Source of the DNA: JACCZX01 sp963829995
GTDB lineage: Bacteria > Pseudomonadota > Gammaproteobacteria > Burkholderiales > Burkholderiaceae_F
NCBI GenBank assembly: GCA_963829995.1
Contig: CAWHKW010000032.1
Location: 1-64,000, forward strand
Direction of reading: 5' to 3'
DNA length: 64,000 nt
A model generated the notes under the pieces. The model worked only from the letters and a program-made list of their open reading frames with translations. It made no database searches and was not told where the DNA came from. Positions 19,299 to 29,003 of the stretch are shown one piece after another; the first letter of the stretch is position 1, and the number at the start of each line of letters is the position of its first letter. The translations under genes and the position numbers were made by a program.

Positions 19299-20050
19299 CG
19301 GTGGCGGCTTCCGGTTTGTGCTTTGCGAATCTCGGCCTGATACATACGCACAGTAGGCCCGAGGCCGAATTCAATCGAATCGGCAATCAGTGCGTGTCCT
19401 ATCGATACTTCGGACACGCCGGGGACCGCGCTCAGGAACGCGGCCAGATTGTCACGATTCAGATCGTGGCCCGCGTTGACGCCAACACCGACGCGCAGCG
19501 CCGCTTCCGCAGCGACCGCATATCGGGCCAAGGTCGTGGCCTGCTCGTCCGTTCCAAAGGCTTTGGCATACGGCTCCGTGTACAACTCAACCCGGTCGGC
19601 ACCCGCAGCCGCCGCGTGCTCCATTGCCTCGGGCAGAGGATCCATGAACAGGCAGACGCGCACACCGAGCGACTTGGCCTGCTCGATCAGCGGCCGCAAC
19701 TCGTCGATCTGCGCGGGCAGATTCCAGCCATGATCGGATGTGAATGCACCCGATTCGTCCGGCACGAAAGTGCATTGCTGCGGGCGGACCTGCTGCACGT
19801 AATCCATCAGGCCATGAAACGGATTGCCTTCGACGTTGAATTCCGCCGCCGGCCAAGCGCGTAACAGCGCGGCCAGCTCGGCCACATCGGGCGCGCGCAC
19901 ATGGCGGCCGTCGGGACGTGGATGCACGGTAATGCCATCGGCCCCGGCTTCGAGTGCAATCCGCGCGGCGTGCACGACGTTAGGGATTCCATTGCTGCGG
20001 GTGTTTCGTATCAGCGCCACCTTGTTCAGGTTGACGCTCAACGCGGTCAT
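19295..20050 (-). CDS. pdxJ: Pyridoxine 5'-phosphate synthase
   Basis: PdxJ condenses 1-deoxyxylulose 5-phosphate with 3-amino-2-oxopropyl phosphate, the last step of de novo vitamin B6 synthesis. The 251 residues form one TIM barrel with LSVNLNKVALIRNTR, GITVHPRPDGRHV, NVEGNPF, VCLFMDP, VELYTEPYA and VNAGHDLNRDN. The length is normal. It overlaps acpS by 4 bases and follows recO by 10 bases when the recO frame is corrected. Confidence 0.96.
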   Translation of the reverse strand: MTALSVNLNKVALIRNTRSNGIPNVVHAARIALEAGADGITVHPRPDGRHVRAPDVAELAALLRAWPAAEFNVEGNPFHGLMDYVQQVRPQQCTFVPDESGAFTSDHGWNLPAQIDELRPLIEQAKSLGVRVCLFMDPLPEAMEHAAAAGADRVELYTEPYAKAFGTDEQATTLARYAVAAEAALRVGVGVNAGHDLNRDNLAAFLSAVPGVSEVSIGHALIADSIEFGLGPTVRMYQAEIRKAQTGSRHR

Positions 20051-20060
20051 ATGCTCGAGG

Positions 20061-20868
20061 TCATAGCTGTTTCAGATCCTGCAGAATGCGCCGCGTGTTC
20101 AGCGGTTTGCCGTCCAGGTGATACCGAATCACTTGTCGCAAGCAGCGTTTTGCTTTCCGAGACAACCTGCGGGTGCTCGAAATCGCGGGCCGCCATCGCG
20201 ATCAAGGTGCCACCACTGACGCTGCTGCCATCGCTCTCCCTGACTACGTTCGCATCGATGCGACGTGCACCCTGACCGCCCGCGAATGCGTACTGCGCAC
20301 GCGCGTCGATCGCGCTGCCTTCGGAACAGCGGTCGAGCGGCACGGCGTAACCGATATCCTGCAAAAGGTCGAGCTCGAAGGTGCGCAGCGCCGCGTCGTG
20401 CCGTGCGTTGCACGACAGCGATCGGAGCAGTTCGACGTAACTGGCGAACGTCCGAGGATGCGCATCACCGCGCGCCAGCAAGCGCACCAGCAGCTCGCTG
20501 GCATAAAACGCCGCCAGCAGCGAGTCGCCACGCAGCGGCTGCATACCGCCGAGCCACTCGGCCCGCACCAGGGTCTTGATCTCGTTTCTGCCGCTCCACG
20601 ACAACGCGATCGGATTGAACGGCGACAGCAGCCCGCGAAACTGCGACGTGGGTCGCTTCGCCCCACGCGCGACAACAGCGACGCGCCCGAACTCGCGCGT
20701 GAATGTCTCGACGATCAGGCTGGTTTCGCGCCACGCATACGAATGCAGCACAAAGCCTGGCTGATGATCGATCCGCGAATCGCCAACGCGGCTGATGCGC
20801 CGCCCGTTCGGCCGCTGGGTTGCGGCGTCCGGCGCAGGCCCGACGCCGGCTTCGGCGAGATCACTCAT
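20061..20868 (-). CDS. recO: DNA repair protein RecO, frameshifted near its C-terminus
   Basis: RecO loads RecA with RecR and RecF during recombinational repair. The N-terminal OB fold (FVLHSYAWRETSLIVETFTR) and the helical middle (FASYVELLRSL, FELDLLQDIGY) are normal. The frame as read then runs into an untypical tail ending at 20047. Another frame gives the expected RecO end, RQVIRYHLDGKPLNTRR to LQDLKQL, stopping at 20061. The 808 bases are one more than a multiple of three, and the switch falls at the four-T run 20148-20151, so one extra base in that homopolymer restores the protein. The first 8 bases of the gene overlap the end of era. Confidence 0.9.
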
Positions 20869-21787
20869 AGCCGAGGCTTTTCAACGCTCGCGCGTCGTCG
20901 CTCCATCCGCGCCGCACCCGCACCCATACTTCGAGAAACACCGGCTTGCCGAGCACCTGTTCTATGTCGGCGCGCGCCAGCCGCGAGATTTCGCGCAGCT
21001 TCGCGCCGTCTTTGCCGATCACGATGGGACGGTGCGCGTCGCGCTCGACGATCAACGTCGCCGCGATCTGCGGCGTTGCGCGCGATTCGTCCCAGCGATC
21101 GATCGTGACCGCGATTCCGTACGGCAGCTCGTCGCCCAGCAAGCGATACGCTTTTTCGCGCACCGACTCGGCTGCCAGGAAACGAACGCTGCGATCGGTG
21201 TACTGCTCGGCGTCGAACAGCAACAGGCCATCGGGCAACAACGGGCGGATTTCCTTTAGCAGATCATCAAGCTGACGCGATTTTTCCGCACTGACAGGCA
21301 CGATCGCCCGAAACGGATAGCGCTGCATCGAATCAGCCATCAGCGGCAGCAATTGTTCGCGCTCCACCAGCAAGTCGGACTTGTTGATCGCCAAGATGAC
21401 GTTGCCCGGTTCGTTGTCCGAGCGTGGCGGCAGCAGAGTCAGCATCTCCTCGTCGCCCTCGGTCCAGCCGCCGGCGGCGATCACCAGCACCACTGCATCA
21501 ACATCGACCAGCGCGCTGGTGACGGTGGCATTCATCCGCCGGTTCAATGCGGTGCGATGCCGACGCTGAAAACCCGGTGTATCGACGAAGATGTACTGAG
21601 CATTCTGATCAGTGCGCACGCCAAGGACTCGGTCACGCGTTGTTTGGGGTTTGCGCGACGTTATGCTGACCCGCTCGCCCACCAGCGCGTTGACCAGCGT
21701 GGACTTGCCGACATTCGGCCTTCCGATGATCGCCACCATGCCGACCGGGCGCACCGCCGCGGGTGCCGCTGCTTCTGCCTGCTGCAT
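20861..21787 (-). CDS. era: GTPase Era
   Basis: Era is a GTPase that binds the 3' end of 16S rRNA and assists 30S assembly. The 308 residues show G1 GRPNVGKST, G3 DTPG, G4 NKSD, and the C-terminal KH domain (IVIGKDGAKLREISRLARAD near 245-265). The ATG at 21787 is 4 bases after the rnc stop; a longer frame to 21904 would run into rnc. The rnc-era-recO order is standard. Confidence 0.96.
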   Translation of the reverse strand: MQQAEAAAPAAVRPVGMVAIIGRPNVGKSTLVNALVGERVSITSRKPQTTRDRVLGVRTDQNAQYIFVDTPGFQRRHRTALNRRMNATVTSALVDVDAVVLVIAAGGWTEGDEEMLTLLPPRSDNEPGNVILAINKSDLLVEREQLLPLMADSMQRYPFRAIVPVSAEKSRQLDDLLKEIRPLLPDGLLLFDAEQYTDRSVRFLAAESVREKAYRLLGDELPYGIAVTIDRWDESRATPQIAATLIVERDAHRPIVIGKDGAKLREISRLARADIEQVLGKPVFLEVWVRVRRGWSDDARALKSLGYE

Positions 21788-21791
21788 GTCC

Positions 21792-22574
21792 CTACGCAGT
21801 TTGCGCGGCGTCAGCCGGGGTGTCTGAATCGGCCGGAGCCGGCGTTGGATCAGCCGGGGGCGCCACGCCTGCCTTTTTACGGGAACGGCGCCCGAGCTGA
21901 GCAATCGCGTGCTGTGCCGCTTCGAACGCCAGTTTGGCTCCCGTTTGCTCGGCTGCCCGCCGGCTGCGGCCGCTGCCGCGCACGCTTATTTCGAGCTTCG
22001 GGATCGAGCACTCGACTTCGAATTCCTGGTTATGCGCTGCGCCCCGCGTTTCGACGACGGTGTACACCGGAAGCGCGATCCGCTTGCCCTGCAGATATTC
22101 CTGCAACAGCGTCTTGCTGTCTTTGCCAAGCGTCTTCGGATCGACCGTCTTAAGCACTGGCTCGAACAATTTGCCGATCACCGTGCGTGCTGCGTCGAAC
22201 CCTTGATCGACAAAAATCGCGCCGAAAATCGCCTCCATGGTGTCTGCGAGGATCGACGGCCGGCGAAAACCGCCGCTTTTCATCTCGCCTTCGCCCAATC
22301 GCATGAAGTCCGACAGCACCAGTTTTTCTGCAATGTCGGCCAGCGAGGACTGCTTGACCAGATTGGACCGCAGCCGCGACAAATCGCCTTCGTTCAGCCG
22401 CGCGTACTTGGCGTACAGCAGCTGCGCGACCGCGCAGTTCAACACCGCGTCGCCCAGGAACTCGAGCCTCTCGTTATGCACCGAGCCGTGGCTGCGGTGC
22501 GTGACGGCCTGTTCAATCAGCGTGCGCTGGACAAATATATAGCCCAGGCGCTCTTCAAGCGCCGCTAGTTCCAT
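21792..22574 (-). CDS. rnc: Ribonuclease III
   Basis: RNase III cuts double-stranded RNA in rRNA maturation and mRNA control. The catalytic domain has the signature NERLEFLGDAVLN (residues about 34-46) and ADTMEAIFGAIFVDQG with the metal-binding acidic residues; a double-stranded-RNA-binding domain follows at about 152-220. A 40-residue Ala/Pro-rich tail extends beyond that domain and looks disordered. The length of 260 is slightly above average for this reason. It is closely followed by era. Confidence 0.96.
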   Translation of the reverse strand: MELAALEERLGYIFVQRTLIEQAVTHRSHGSVHNERLEFLGDAVLNCAVAQLLYAKYARLNEGDLSRLRSNLVKQSSLADIAEKLVLSDFMRLGEGEMKSGGFRRPSILADTMEAIFGAIFVDQGFDAARTVIGKLFEPVLKTVDPKTLGKDSKTLLQEYLQGKRIALPVYTVVETRGAAHNQEFEVECSIPKLEISVRGSGRSRRAAEQTGAKLAFEAAQHAIAQLGRRSRKKAGVAPPADPTPAPADSDTPADAAQTA

Positions 22575-22592
22575 CTCTGTTCCTACGCATCG

Positions 22593-23012
22593 CTACGGAA
22601 CGTTCTTGCGCTGTCGATCGCGAGTCGTGCCCGAAAAGTCGATCACGAGCGCAACGTTGTCCGTGATCGGAACCTTCTTCGCATACGCATAGCTGATCAC
22701 GATACGGTCGCCCTCCTTCGTGATGTCCAGATCCTTACTGCTGATCGACGTGATGTCGTCGATCGTGGCATGGCGGTCGAACGCCGCCTGCAGCTCACGC
22801 ACCGTCGACCCTTCGTTCTTGATCTTCTGCACGGCACGCTCGATGGCGATGTATTCGACGACCGCCGGAACCACTCTGAAGCCCAGCGCGATCAAGGCGA
22901 CCACGAGGATGCCGACCAGAAAAAGGCCGATCAGGCTGATCCCGCGCTGGCTCTTGATCGAGTGCCCGCGACCACCGAATACGGCTGTGCTGCTTTTCAT
23001 TTTTTTCAACAT
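22593..23012 (-). CDS. DUF4845 domain membrane protein
   Basis: This 139-residue protein has a basic N-terminus, one transmembrane segment (ISLIGLFLVGILVVALIALG, about residues 25-44) and a small extracytoplasmic domain with KDLDITKEGDRIVISYAY. DUF4845 proteins regularly lie between lepB and rnc in beta- and gammaproteobacteria; the function is unknown, but the pilin-like topology and position suggest an envelope role. The ATG at 23012 is chosen; an ATG at 23000 is possible. Confidence 0.85.
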   Translation of the reverse strand: MLKKMKSSTAVFGGRGHSIKSQRGISLIGLFLVGILVVALIALGFRVVPAVVEYIAIERAVQKIKNEGSTVRELQAAFDRHATIDDITSISSKDLDITKEGDRIVISYAYAKKVPITDNVALVIDFSGTTRDRQRKNVP

Positions 23013-23035
23013 TTTCAATGTTCTGCCGTTGCCGG

Positions 23036-23929
23036 CTACCGGAAGCTTCCTATGCGGCCCATATTGCCAAAATTCATCCAGATGAAAAAGGCTCGGCCGA
23101 CAATGTTTTCGTCTGGTACGAATCCCCAGAATCTGCCGTCCTCGCTGTTGTCCCGATTGTCCCCCATCATGAAATAGTGCCCCTCGGGGACCTTGCAGAC
23201 CACCCCGCTCCCGCTGTATTGGCAAGCGCCAGGGTGGGTGTTACCCGGCGCCTCCCGTCCCATCCCCGGCGATACCGACTCATCGACGATGAAGCGGTGC
23301 GATGTGTTGGCAAGCTGCTCGACGAACTGGGGATAACTGCGCATGCGCTCGGTGTCGTAATACGGCTCCGTCTTTTCTGTCGGTACCGGTTGCCCGTTGA
23401 TGGTCAGCAGCTTGTTGACGTATTCGACGCGGTCACCCGGCAGGCCTACGACGCGTTTGATGTAGTCCTGAGCCGGATTCAGCGGGTAGCGAAATACCAT
23501 CACATCGCCGCGCTGCGGCCGGCCCAGCTCGACCACCTTTTTGTTGATCACCGGCAGCCGGATTCCATACTCGTACTTGTTGACCAGGATCAGGTCGCCT
23601 ATCTCGAGGGTCGGGACCATCGAACCCGAGGGGATTCGAAACGGCTCGAACAAAAACGAGCGCAGCAGGAAAACCACCAGGATGACCGGGAAGAAGCTGG
23701 CGGTGTACTCGAGCCACGCCGGTTGCCGCACTGCGCCGTCTTCCAGGCTCTTGCGCTCCTGCTCGACGATCGGCTCGTGCCGATCCAGCGCCGCCCGGTT
23801 ACGAGCGTCGAAGTCCGCCAGAAGCCGCGCCGCTTTGGCGCGCCGCTGCTTGCGGAACACCAGCTTGTCGGCAACGTACAGCACGCCGGTGAATACCGTG
23901 AGCACGAAAAGTATCAGGGCAAAGTTCAT
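23036..23929 (-). CDS. lepB: Signal peptidase I
   Basis: LepB cleaves signal peptides from exported proteins on the periplasmic face of the inner membrane. The 297 residues have an N-terminal transmembrane segment (about 3-21), a second one around 78-95, the catalytic serine in FRIPSGSMVPTL, the catalytic lysine in DYIKRVVGLPGD, and the box E motif FMMGDNRDNSEDGRFWG. It starts 7 bases after lepA ends, the usual lepA-lepB operon. Confidence 0.97.
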   Translation of the reverse strand: MNFALILFVLTVFTGVLYVADKLVFRKQRRAKAARLLADFDARNRAALDRHEPIVEQERKSLEDGAVRQPAWLEYTASFFPVILVVFLLRSFLFEPFRIPSGSMVPTLEIGDLILVNKYEYGIRLPVINKKVVELGRPQRGDVMVFRYPLNPAQDYIKRVVGLPGDRVEYVNKLLTINGQPVPTEKTEPYYDTERMRSYPQFVEQLANTSHRFIVDESVSPGMGREAPGNTHPGACQYSGSGVVCKVPEGHYFMMGDNRDNSEDGRFWGFVPDENIVGRAFFIWMNFGNMGRIGSFR

Positions 23930-23936
23930 CTGCTCG

Positions 23937-25730
23937 TTACTTTTCGTCTACTTGCAGGATGGCCAGGAACGCCTCCTGCGGAATTTCAACGGTGCCAACC
24001 TGCTTCATTCGCTTCTTCCCCGCCTTTTGTTTTTCGAGCAGTTTCTTCTTGCGTGTGATGTCACCGCCATAGCACTTCGCCAGCACGTTCTTGCGCAGCG
24101 CCTTGACGTTTTCGCGCGCGATGATGTTGGCACCGATCGCCGCCTGAATCGCGACGTCGTACATTTGCCGCGGGATTAGCTGGCGCATCTTCGCCGCTAT
24201 CTCGCGACCACGATACGGCGCGTTGACCCGATGCACTATCGCAGACAGCGCATCGACCCGGTCGCCGTTGATCAGCATGTCGACTCTGACCACGTCGGCC
24301 GACCGGTATTCCTTGAACGCATAGTCCATCGAAGCGTAGCCGCGTGACACCGACTTCAGGCGGTCAAAAAAATCAAGCACGATCTCGGCTAGAGGCAGAT
24401 CGTAGGTCAGATGCACCTGCCGGCCGTGGTACGCCATGTTGGTCTGGACGCCGCGCTTGCCGGTGGCCAGCGTAATCACCGGTCCGACATACTCCTGCGG
24501 CACGAAGATGGTGACGCTGACGATCGGCTCGCGAATCTCCTCGATGCGCGCCGGGTCCGGCAGCTTGGACGGATTTTCGACGGACAACACCGTGCCATCG
24601 CGCAGCACGACCTCGTATACGACCGAAGGCGCCGTGGTGATCAGCGCCATGTCGTATTCGCGTTCGAGCCGCTCCTGCACAATGTCCATGTGCAACAGGC
24701 CCAGAAACCCGGCCCGAAAGCCGAAGCCGAGCGCCTGCGAAACCTCGGGCTCGAAGTGCAATGCAGAATCGTTCAGCTGCAGCTTGGTGAGCGCATCGCG
24801 CAACGCTTCGTACTGATTCGCCTCGACTGGAAACAGGCCTGCAAATACCTGCGGCTTTGCTTCCTTGAAACCCGGCAACGGCATCGCAGCCGGCTTGGCC
24901 GCGAGCGTGATGGTGTCGCCGACATGCGCGTCTCGCAACTCTTTGATGCCGGCGATGACGAAACCGACGGATCCGGCCGACAGCTCCTCCCGTGCGCGCG
25001 ACCTCGGCGTGAACACGCCCACCTGCTCCACCAGATGCGTCGCGCCGCTCGCCATCAGCAAAATTTTGTCGCGCGGCTTTAGCACACCGTTGAACACGCG
25101 GACCAGCACGACCACACCGACGTAGTTATCGAACCATGAATCGATGATCAGCGCCTGCAGCGGCGCGTTGGTATCCCCAGTAGGTGGTGGCACGCGCTCG
25201 ATAATGCGCTGCAGAATCTCCTCGATGCCTTGTCCGGTCTTGGCACTGATGCGAATCGCGTCGGTGGCATCGAGGCCGATCACATCCTCGATCTCGGCCG
25301 CGGCCTCGTCGGGATTCGCCGACGACAGATCCATCTTGTTCAGCACCGGCAGCACTTCGACGCCGAGCTCGAGCGCGGTATAGCAATTAGCCACCGTTTG
25401 CGCTTCGACTCCCTGGGTCGCGTCGACCACCAATAAGGCGCCTTCGCAAGCGGAGAGTGACCGGCTCACTTCGTACGAAAAATCGACGTGACCGGGCGTG
25501 TCGATCAGATTCAGGCTGTACTTGCCACCGTCGGCCGCGGTGTATTCGAGCGCTGCCGTTTGCGCCTTGATCGTGATGCCGCGTTCGCGCTCGAGGTCCA
25601 TGGAATCGAGCACCTGTGCTTCCATCTCCCTGTCGCTCAATCCACCGCAGCGCTGAATCAGGCGGTCGGCCAAGGTCGATTTGCCGTGGTCGATATGCGC
25701 GATGATCGAGAAGTTGCGAATGTGATTCAT
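23937..25730 (-). CDS. lepA: Elongation factor 4 (LepA)
   Basis: LepA is a ribosome-bound GTPase that acts in initiation and back-translocation. The 597 residues include G1 AHIDHGKST, G3 DTPGHVDF, G4 NKMD, EF-G-like domains, and the LepA-specific C-terminal domain with GANIIARENVKALRKNV and CYGGDITRKKKLLEKQK. The ATG at 25730 (MNHIRNFS) is the family start. Length and motifs are normal. Confidence 0.97.
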   Translation of the reverse strand: MNHIRNFSIIAHIDHGKSTLADRLIQRCGGLSDREMEAQVLDSMDLERERGITIKAQTAALEYTAADGGKYSLNLIDTPGHVDFSYEVSRSLSACEGALLVVDATQGVEAQTVANCYTALELGVEVLPVLNKMDLSSANPDEAAAEIEDVIGLDATDAIRISAKTGQGIEEILQRIIERVPPPTGDTNAPLQALIIDSWFDNYVGVVVLVRVFNGVLKPRDKILLMASGATHLVEQVGVFTPRSRAREELSAGSVGFVIAGIKELRDAHVGDTITLAAKPAAMPLPGFKEAKPQVFAGLFPVEANQYEALRDALTKLQLNDSALHFEPEVSQALGFGFRAGFLGLLHMDIVQERLEREYDMALITTAPSVVYEVVLRDGTVLSVENPSKLPDPARIEEIREPIVSVTIFVPQEYVGPVITLATGKRGVQTNMAYHGRQVHLTYDLPLAEIVLDFFDRLKSVSRGYASMDYAFKEYRSADVVRVDMLINGDRVDALSAIVHRVNAPYRGREIAAKMRQLIPRQMYDVAIQAAIGANIIARENVKALRKNVLAKCYGGDITRKKKLLEKQKAGKKRMKQVGTVEIPQEAFLAILQVDEK

Positions 25731-25746
25731 TAAGCAGGGCAATAAA

Positions 25747-25774
25747 AAGGGGGTGGCCGTAAAGACACCCCCTT
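25747..25774 (-). terminator. Rho-independent terminator between mucD and lepA
   Basis: AAGGGGGTG (25747-25755) and CACCCCCTT (25766-25774) form a perfect 9-bp stem with a 10-base loop. Read leftward, the stem is followed by TTTTATT, so it would end the rpoE-rseA-rseB-mucD transcript before lepA. Confidence 0.75.
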
Positions 25775-25825
25775 GTCGGTGTTGGGCGCGGATTTTACCG
25801 CGCTGCAGCGCTAAATGATCCGCTG

Positions 25826-27310
25826 TTATCGACGAATGATGACGAACCGCGTCGCATCGCCGCGACGGACCAGCACCGCAACATCGCGTTTCGGATCCAG
25901 TTTGGCCACGGCGTCGTTGAATTGCTTCGCGTTTTGAACGTCAACGTTGTTCAACTGCAATATCAGGTCGCCGATGCGGACGCCCGAGCCCGCAGCCAAC
26001 CCTTCGACGGCATCGACCTGAACGCCTCCACGAAGGCCAAGTTCCTTCATCCGCTCGGCGGGGATATCGGACACCGCAACGCCCAGAACGTTGGCTACCG
26101 CACCGGGCTTTGGGGCATCAGGCCCGCGCGCAGTCGCGACGCGTTCCGCCGGCAGTTCAACCACCGTGATCGGCAGCTCACGCTGGCTCCCCTTGCGAAA
26201 CACCGTCATGTTGACCGCAGAGCCCGGCTTGGTGTTACCGACAGCGCGCGGCAGATCGCTGGCACGCTCGATCGGACGACCGTCGAACCGCAAGATCACG
26301 TCGCCTGCTTCGACACCGGCCTTTTGCGCGGGGCCGTCCTTGTCGACCGTCGTGACCACGGCGCCTTGTGGTTTCGGAAGCCCGATCGCGGTTGCTACCT
26401 CGCGCGAAACAGCTTCGATGCCGACGCCGATCCGCCCACGAATAACGCGGCCCGACGTGCGCAATTGTTGCTGCACGTTATTCGCTTCGTCGATCGGTAT
26501 TGCGAATGAAATGCCGTTGTACGCGCCCGACGTCGTAAAGATTTGCGAATTGATACCGACCACTTCGCCGCGCATGTTGAGCAGCGGCCCGCCAGAGTTC
26601 CCAGGATTGACGGCAACGTCCGTCTGAATGAAAGGAAGAAAGTCACCGGTGTCACGCGACTTCGCGCTGACGATTCCGGCGGTCACTGTGTTCTCGAGGC
26701 CGAACGGCGATCCGATCGCGATCACCCATTCACCAACACGCAGCTTGTTCGGATCACCGATGCGCGCCGCCGGCAGGCCGGTCGCTTCAATTTTCAGCAG
26801 CGCCACGTCGGTACGCGTATCGGCGCCAATCAGCTTGGCCTTGAACTCGCGCCGATCGGATGTAGTCACTGTAATGTCGTCGGCGCCCCGCACAACGTGC
26901 GCGTTGGTCATCACGTAGCCATCGGGCGACAAAATGAACCCTGAACCCAAACCGCGCGGAACGTCGCGGCGCGGCGCCGGCTGTTGCGGACCCTGGCGCG
27001 GCTGCGGTTGCTGCGGCGGATTGGGGAAGAAGCGGCGGAAAAATTCAAACATCGGATCGTTTTCGTCGATGTCTGGAAACGGCAATGCGCTCTGTCCGGC
27101 GCCGGCACGTGCCGTGGTGCGAATGCCGACGACAGCCGGTCCGGCGCGATCCGCCAGGTCGGCGAAGTCCGGCAACACCTGCGTCGGTGCGGAGCCCACG
27201 TTCGGCTGCGCCAACACGTCCGGCGTGAACTGGGGAACCGACGTGATAGCCAACGCCCCAAGTGCGAGGGTGAAGACTGCAATAGCAAACCTGCCGAATT
27301 TGCCAATCAT
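25826..27310 (-). CDS. mucD: Periplasmic serine protease, DegP/MucD family
   Basis: MucD/DegP enzymes degrade misfolded envelope proteins and keep sigma-E activity down. The 494 residues have a signal peptide (about 1-34, ending near VLAQ), a proline/glutamine-rich linker, the catalytic triad in TNAHVV, TDVALLKI and GNSGGPL, and two PDZ domains (about 285-380 and 395-490). It is the last gene of rpoE-rseA-rseB-mucD, the typical order in this group, and a terminator follows it. Confidence 0.95.
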   Translation of the reverse strand: MIGKFGRFAIAVFTLALGALAITSVPQFTPDVLAQPNVGSAPTQVLPDFADLADRAGPAVVGIRTTARAGAGQSALPFPDIDENDPMFEFFRRFFPNPPQQPQPRQGPQQPAPRRDVPRGLGSGFILSPDGYVMTNAHVVRGADDITVTTSDRREFKAKLIGADTRTDVALLKIEATGLPAARIGDPNKLRVGEWVIAIGSPFGLENTVTAGIVSAKSRDTGDFLPFIQTDVAVNPGNSGGPLLNMRGEVVGINSQIFTTSGAYNGISFAIPIDEANNVQQQLRTSGRVIRGRIGVGIEAVSREVATAIGLPKPQGAVVTTVDKDGPAQKAGVEAGDVILRFDGRPIERASDLPRAVGNTKPGSAVNMTVFRKGSQRELPITVVELPAERVATARGPDAPKPGAVANVLGVAVSDIPAERMKELGLRGGVQVDAVEGLAAGSGVRIGDLILQLNNVDVQNAKQFNDAVAKLDPKRDVAVLVRRGDATRFVIIRR

Positions 27311-27350
27311 GATTGCTTGATTCCTCTAGTAAGAAAGATCCGGCGCGCGA

Positions 27351-28397
27351 CTATCGCGCACCGCGAAACTCGACCGACCCCGCGACCGAACGCACCGTCG
27401 ACGGCGGCACTTCACCAACCACCGTCACCAGTGAATCACCGACACGACGCGAAAACGCGGAGGTCGGGCCATGGATCTGCAACGCGTCGCCGGATGGCAT
27501 CTGCGAACCCGCACCCGGCGCGGACAACAGTGAATGCGGCTCGATGAAGACCGATACGGTCGCAAGTCCGTCCGAAAATACGGCTTGCATGGCGTCGGAA
27601 CCCGCAATGCGCCGTGCAACTTCGCGCGTCTTGCGAAACCCTGGCGGCGCAGGAACCAGCCAGCCATGCTGCGATAAATCGGTCTTGCGATAGTCGCTGC
27701 GTTCGACCGACCAACCCCCGGTCGCCCACGCCGGGCGCAATTTCGAGCGATCGATACGCTCGCCGATACGAACATCGGTAAACGCAATCTGCTCGATCAC
27801 CTCATGCCGCTCGTTGAGCGTTTGCGCGCGCAACAGCAGTCCGCTGGCGCGATCGACCCACAGTCGATAGCCGTAGCGCGCGTTGTCTTTCGGCTCGAGC
27901 ATCAGCATCTGACATTCAATGCCGGCGACCCGCTCGACGTCACCGAGCTTCAGCTTATAGCGTTCGAGTATTTCTTCCGGAGATGCGCTTGAGAGCCCTG
28001 GAAACGATTCCTCGGCATTGCGCTCCTCGATCACGATACGGCGCGTTTCCGGGATGAAACACTGCACCTGATCGCTCGCGTTCGAGCGACGGCGAATGTA
28101 TTCGCGCGCTTTGCCGTCGAGGGTTTGAATCCGCTCATGCGAGTCGGTGCCATCGAACAGATGCGTGATCCGCGATGAGCGCATCTCGCCGCCGGCCTGA
28201 TACACGACCGTGCCCTGATAGTTGACTCGCTGCGCTGCCTGGCGCACTGCCTGAATCCACTGCACGTCGGTGCGCGCACGCGACTCCTGTGCCGCCGAGC
28301 CTCCCGCCAACACGCCGCTGGCGACCAGCAACGCGGTGGCGAGCCCGTGTGCAACGCGCGCTGATGCCTGACGTGCCTTGAGTGCGCCTGCCTGCAC
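27351..28397 (-). CDS. rseB: Sigma-E factor regulatory protein RseB (MucB)
   Basis: RseB is a periplasmic protein that binds the sensor RseA and protects it from DegS until it binds lipopolysaccharide intermediates. The 348 residues have a signal peptide (LATALLVASGVLAGGSAA, cleaved near residue 36), a first domain with YQGTVVYQAGGEMRSSRITH and the phrase YRLWVDRASGLLLRAQ, and a second C-terminal domain with VVGEVPPSTVRSVAGSVEF. The gene starts 2 bases after rseA. Confidence 0.95.
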   Translation of the reverse strand: MQAGALKARQASARVAHGLATALLVASGVLAGGSAAQESRARTDVQWIQAVRQAAQRVNYQGTVVYQAGGEMRSSRITHLFDGTDSHERIQTLDGKAREYIRRRSNASDQVQCFIPETRRIVIEERNAEESFPGLSSASPEEILERYKLKLGDVERVAGIECQMLMLEPKDNARYGYRLWVDRASGLLLRAQTLNERHEVIEQIAFTDVRIGERIDRSKLRPAWATGGWSVERSDYRKTDLSQHGWLVPAPPGFRKTREVARRIAGSDAMQAVFSDGLATVSVFIEPHSLLSAPGAGSQMPSGDALQIHGPTSAFSRRVGDSLVTVVGEVPPSTVRSVAGSVEFRGAR

Positions 28398-28399
28398 GA

Positions 28400-28984
28400 T
28401 CAGCGCTCCTCGGATGAGCGCAGATAGACCGCCGCGCGCGGCACCACCGAATTGCTAATCAATTCGCGGTGCGCCGCCAGATAGGGGTTAAACGAAGGAC
28501 TGAGACCCCGCGCCGTAGCGATCGTCGACAGCGGTTTCTGCTGTGCGGCGACGTCCACCGCAGCTACCTGGCCTGGCGGCGAATTTTTTGCCGTCGATAC
28601 TGTCTCGGAGGTTGGCATCAGCGGCGCTGCGATAAAAGCGACCGCAGCAGCTGACGCCGCGACGGCCAGACCAGGCACCCAGTAGCGACGCAATCCCGAT
28701 GCAGCCTTCGCCGCACGCGGAGCCAGCACAGTCGGCTCGGCACCAATCGCAGCAGCCACCCGTCTGCAGAAATCTTCGGCGTCGCTGGCCGCGACTTCGT
28801 GAGAGCGCAAAGCATCGCCGGCGCGATGCAGCTCGTGCCAATGACGCCGCAGCGCCGGGTCAGCACACAAAGCCGCAATAGTCGCCGCGGCTTCCGTGCG
28901 ATCCATCTCGCCGTCGAGCAAAACGGAAATACGCTCGATCGTTAGCCTCGCCGACACCTGATTACTTGCAGTTTGCTCCATCAT
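28400..28984 (-). CDS. rseA: Anti-sigma-E factor RseA (MucA)
   Basis: RseA holds the sigma-E factor at the inner membrane and releases it after regulated proteolysis. The 194 residues have an N-terminal sigma-binding domain (ISVLLDGEMDRTEAA, HWHELHRAGDALR), one transmembrane segment near residues 104-123 (YWVPGLAVAASAAAVAFIAA) and a short periplasmic part. A second ATG one codon in is also possible as start. It lies between rpoE and rseB. Confidence 0.93.
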   Translation of the reverse strand: MMEQTASNQVSARLTIERISVLLDGEMDRTEAAATIAALCADPALRRHWHELHRAGDALRSHEVAASDAEDFCRRVAAAIGAEPTVLAPRAAKAASGLRRYWVPGLAVAASAAAVAFIAAPLMPTSETVSTAKNSPPGQVAAVDVAAQQKPLSTIATARGLSPSFNPYLAAHRELISNSVVPRAAVYLRSSEER

Positions 28985-29003
28985 CCGTCACCCACACCTG
29001 TCT

